Shown here piece after piece: positions 60,499-61,684 of a stretch of 61,684 nucleotides of DNA. Below the pieces are notes generated by a model. That model searched no databases, was not told the DNA's origin, and worked only from the letters and a program-made list of their open reading frames with translations. The number at the start of each line of letters is the position of its first letter. The first letter of the stretch is position 1. The translations under genes were made by a program, and so were the position numbers. The stretch comes from Phycisphaerales bacterium. GTDB taxonomy: Bacteria; Planctomycetota; Phycisphaerae; SM23-33. The DNA lies in the NCBI GenBank assembly GCA_018644725.1, contig JABGPZ010000108.1, positions 1 through 61,684 of the forward strand. The letters run 5' to 3'.

Positions 60499-61665
60499 AT
60501 GAACCGGACACGAATTTTTCTTGGCGTATTGGCGATGGTGATCTCTTTGGTGGTCTTGGCCGATCCGCTTTGTGCCGCCCCGAAGAAAAAGCCAGCGAAG
60601 AAACCGGCGGGAAAGAAACCGCCCGCGCGCAAGCCCAAACCCAAATCCGGCCCCACCCCCAAACGGACGAAAAGTACAGATTTTATCGTCAGGGATGGGA
60701 TGCTGCTTGCTAAAAAATATCAGATTGAAACGATTGAGAATCCTGCGATAACGTTTCATTTTCCATCTTGTTCGACAATCTATTGTCGTGTTGCCAAGAC
60801 TCCCTATTTTGCTGTTCATACCACAGACTGTGGCGGTGGCGGGGAGGTTGAACTACAGGACTACAGATATCTGACTCTATCCTTGGATCATAGAGATGAA
60901 GGAGCATCCTGGAAGAAAATTGGAGAGGCCATTGGGAAACTTCCTGGTCTGGTCTCATTTTCCATTGGTCCCAAGGTTACGAGTACAGAATTGGGTGAAT
61001 TGCTTCCGTATCTCAAGACGCTTTCTGTGTTGTCGATCAATTGCGAAAAATTGACCGATGATGATTTGCATGGAATTGGAGCACTGACACAGCTCAAGTC
61101 GCTTAGCTTGTACAACTGCAGTAAAATCACGGATTTGGGATTAATTCATTTACGCAACTTGACGAAATTGAAGAAGTTTAAGTTTTCCCCTGAGAATATT
61201 ACCGATATGGGGCTGGCGTGCTTGAGCGAAATGGTGGACCTCGAAATGCTGAATCTCTCTGGTGCTACACAAATAACCGCTTCGGGATTGGCGAATATCA
61301 AGGGGTTAACCTCCCTCGTCGAGCTTGATTTGACCAAAACTGGCGTGGGTGATGATGGGTTGGAGCATTTGACGAATATGAAAAAGCTTAAAATTCTTCA
61401 TCTGGTGGATACGAAAGTAACCGATGCTGGGATGAAGGCCTTGTCACAACTCCCTCTGTTGGCAAAATTGCGTCTGAATAATACGAAAGTGCGCGGCGAG
61501 GGGTTTGTGCATTTTAAGGGGACCAAGACGCTTTATTACCTGGGGCTGTATGGCACGCCGTTCTGCGATGAAGGGATGGAACATCTCAAGGCAGTACGAT
61601 CCCTCGCCTTCTTGTACCTCGGAAAAACGTTAGGGCATCTTGAAAAATACCGTTTTTCGGGGTGA
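60499..61665 (+). CDS. Secreted leucine-rich-repeat protein (small)
   Basis: About 388 residues. A signal peptide (about 1-27, ending LCA) is followed by a Lys/Pro-rich linker (APKKKPAKKPAGKKPPARK), a short Cys-bearing N-terminal domain, and about eight LRRs of the ITDxGLxHL type. The N-terminal domain shares a layout with the LRR protein at 26258 (SW/TW...EAL, then LxPYL). The last repeat is cut: after LAFLYLGKT the sequence goes to LGHLEKYRFSG and stops, so the 3' end may be truncated by a frameshift. The ATG at 60499 has GGAG 6 bases upstream. Low GC compared with the kdu genes. Confidence 0.82.
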   Translation: MNRTRIFLGVLAMVISLVVLADPLCAAPKKKPAKKPAGKKPPARKPKPKSGPTPKRTKSTDFIVRDGMLLAKKYQIETIENPAITFHFPSCSTIYCRVAKTPYFAVHTTDCGGGGEVELQDYRYLTLSLDHRDEGASWKKIGEAIGKLPGLVSFSIGPKVTSTELGELLPYLKTLSVLSINCEKLTDDDLHGIGALTQLKSLSLYNCSKITDLGLIHLRNLTKLKKFKFSPENITDMGLACLSEMVDLEMLNLSGATQITASGLANIKGLTSLVELDLTKTGVGDDGLEHLTNMKKLKILHLVDTKVTDAGMKALSQLPLLAKLRLNNTKVRGEGFVHFKGTKTLYYLGLYGTPFCDEGMEHLKAVRSLAFLYLGKTLGHLEKYRFSG

Positions 61666-61684
61666 GGGATGTGATTGGACGGCG

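Overview
The window is a moderately GC-rich bacterial chromosome segment, about 62 kb, fully packed with genes on both strands. The best guess for the host is a member of the PVC group, most likely Planctomycetota of the Phycisphaerae type. The grounds are two PEP-CTERM secreted proteins whose C-termini read PEPA/T-x-LLALGG-x-A-x-LKRRK, large secreted leucine-rich-repeat proteins, an oversized SecA with an inserted repeat region, a Minf_1886-family protein, two ClpP subunits and an unusual sigma-70 protein. This is inference from gene content; no rRNA, tRNA or CRISPR was found. The low-oxygen detoxification genes (flavodiiron protein, rubredoxin, ferritin, small siroheme protein) suggest an anaerobe or microaerophile. 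The pectin-monomer genes suggest growth on plant or algal polysaccharide.

Layout. 0.2-4.9 kb, minus strand: tldD-pmbA-tatD-VTT membrane protein-ruvC, tightly packed. 5.2-7.6 kb: a PurF-like enzyme that lacks the usual catalytic Cys, a terminator, a nested inverted-repeat element, and the first PEP-CTERM gene. 7.7-9.6 kb, minus: rpsP-trmD-rplS-yraN. 9.8-10.8 kb: a REP-associated transposase (RAYT) flanked on each side by a pair of inverted REP-like palindromes. 10.9-14.5 kb: a membrane protein, a sigma factor, and a Cu/Zn efflux permease with an HMA tail. 14.5-17.3 kb: an operon of small siroheme reductase, ferritin, flavodiiron protein and rubredoxin. 17.3-23.5 kb: zwf, metG, a Minf_1886 protein, a Cys-rich PAS protein and a large membrane-anchored unknown. 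23.5-25.3 kb, minus: clpP-clpP-small membrane protein. 25.4-30 kb: a ThiF-family protein, then a secreted unknown plus LRR protein operon on the minus strand. 30.2-33.6 kb: rplM-rpsI, then argC-argJ. 33.7-36.4 kb, minus: a second Y1 transposase with its own hairpin ends, then comM with a Cys-rich DUF3109 protein. 36.6-42.5 kb: secA, a glycogen-synthase-like glycosyltransferase and an Rrf2 regulator. 42.5-45.4 kb, minus: two SpoIIAA-like paralogs and recG. 45.6-49.4 kb: SAM hydroxide adenosyltransferase, bioA, bioD, marC. 49.4-52.7 kb: a heme-binding histidine kinase, a MerR-type regulator, a small membrane protein and an amidohydrolase. 52.9-58.7 kb: a three-domain rhamnogalacturonan/pectin enzyme followed by kduI, kduD and kdgA. 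58.8-61.7 kb: the second PEP-CTERM protein, a pseudo-receiver gene with a consensus sigma-54 promoter, and a second LRR protein.

How the genes work together. The clearest pathway is the uronate one. The surface or periplasmic enzyme would release unsaturated uronate, and KduI, KduD and KdgA carry it towards pyruvate and glyceraldehyde-3-phosphate; the KDG kinase is not in the window. The siroheme/ferritin/flavodiiron/rubredoxin operon forms a coherent O2/NO/iron unit. Several promoters of the TTGnnn-(16-18)-TATnAT type can be read directly. At four genes the -10 box lies so close to the start codon that +1 falls on the A of the ATG, which predicts leaderless mRNAs.

The observations most worth following are the two RAYT loci with symmetric hairpin ends, the sigma-54-driven pseudo-receiver, the nested inverted repeat at 6673-6800, the Cys-less PurF-like protein, the repeat insertion in SecA with a 60-bp duplication at its 3' end, and the leaderless set.
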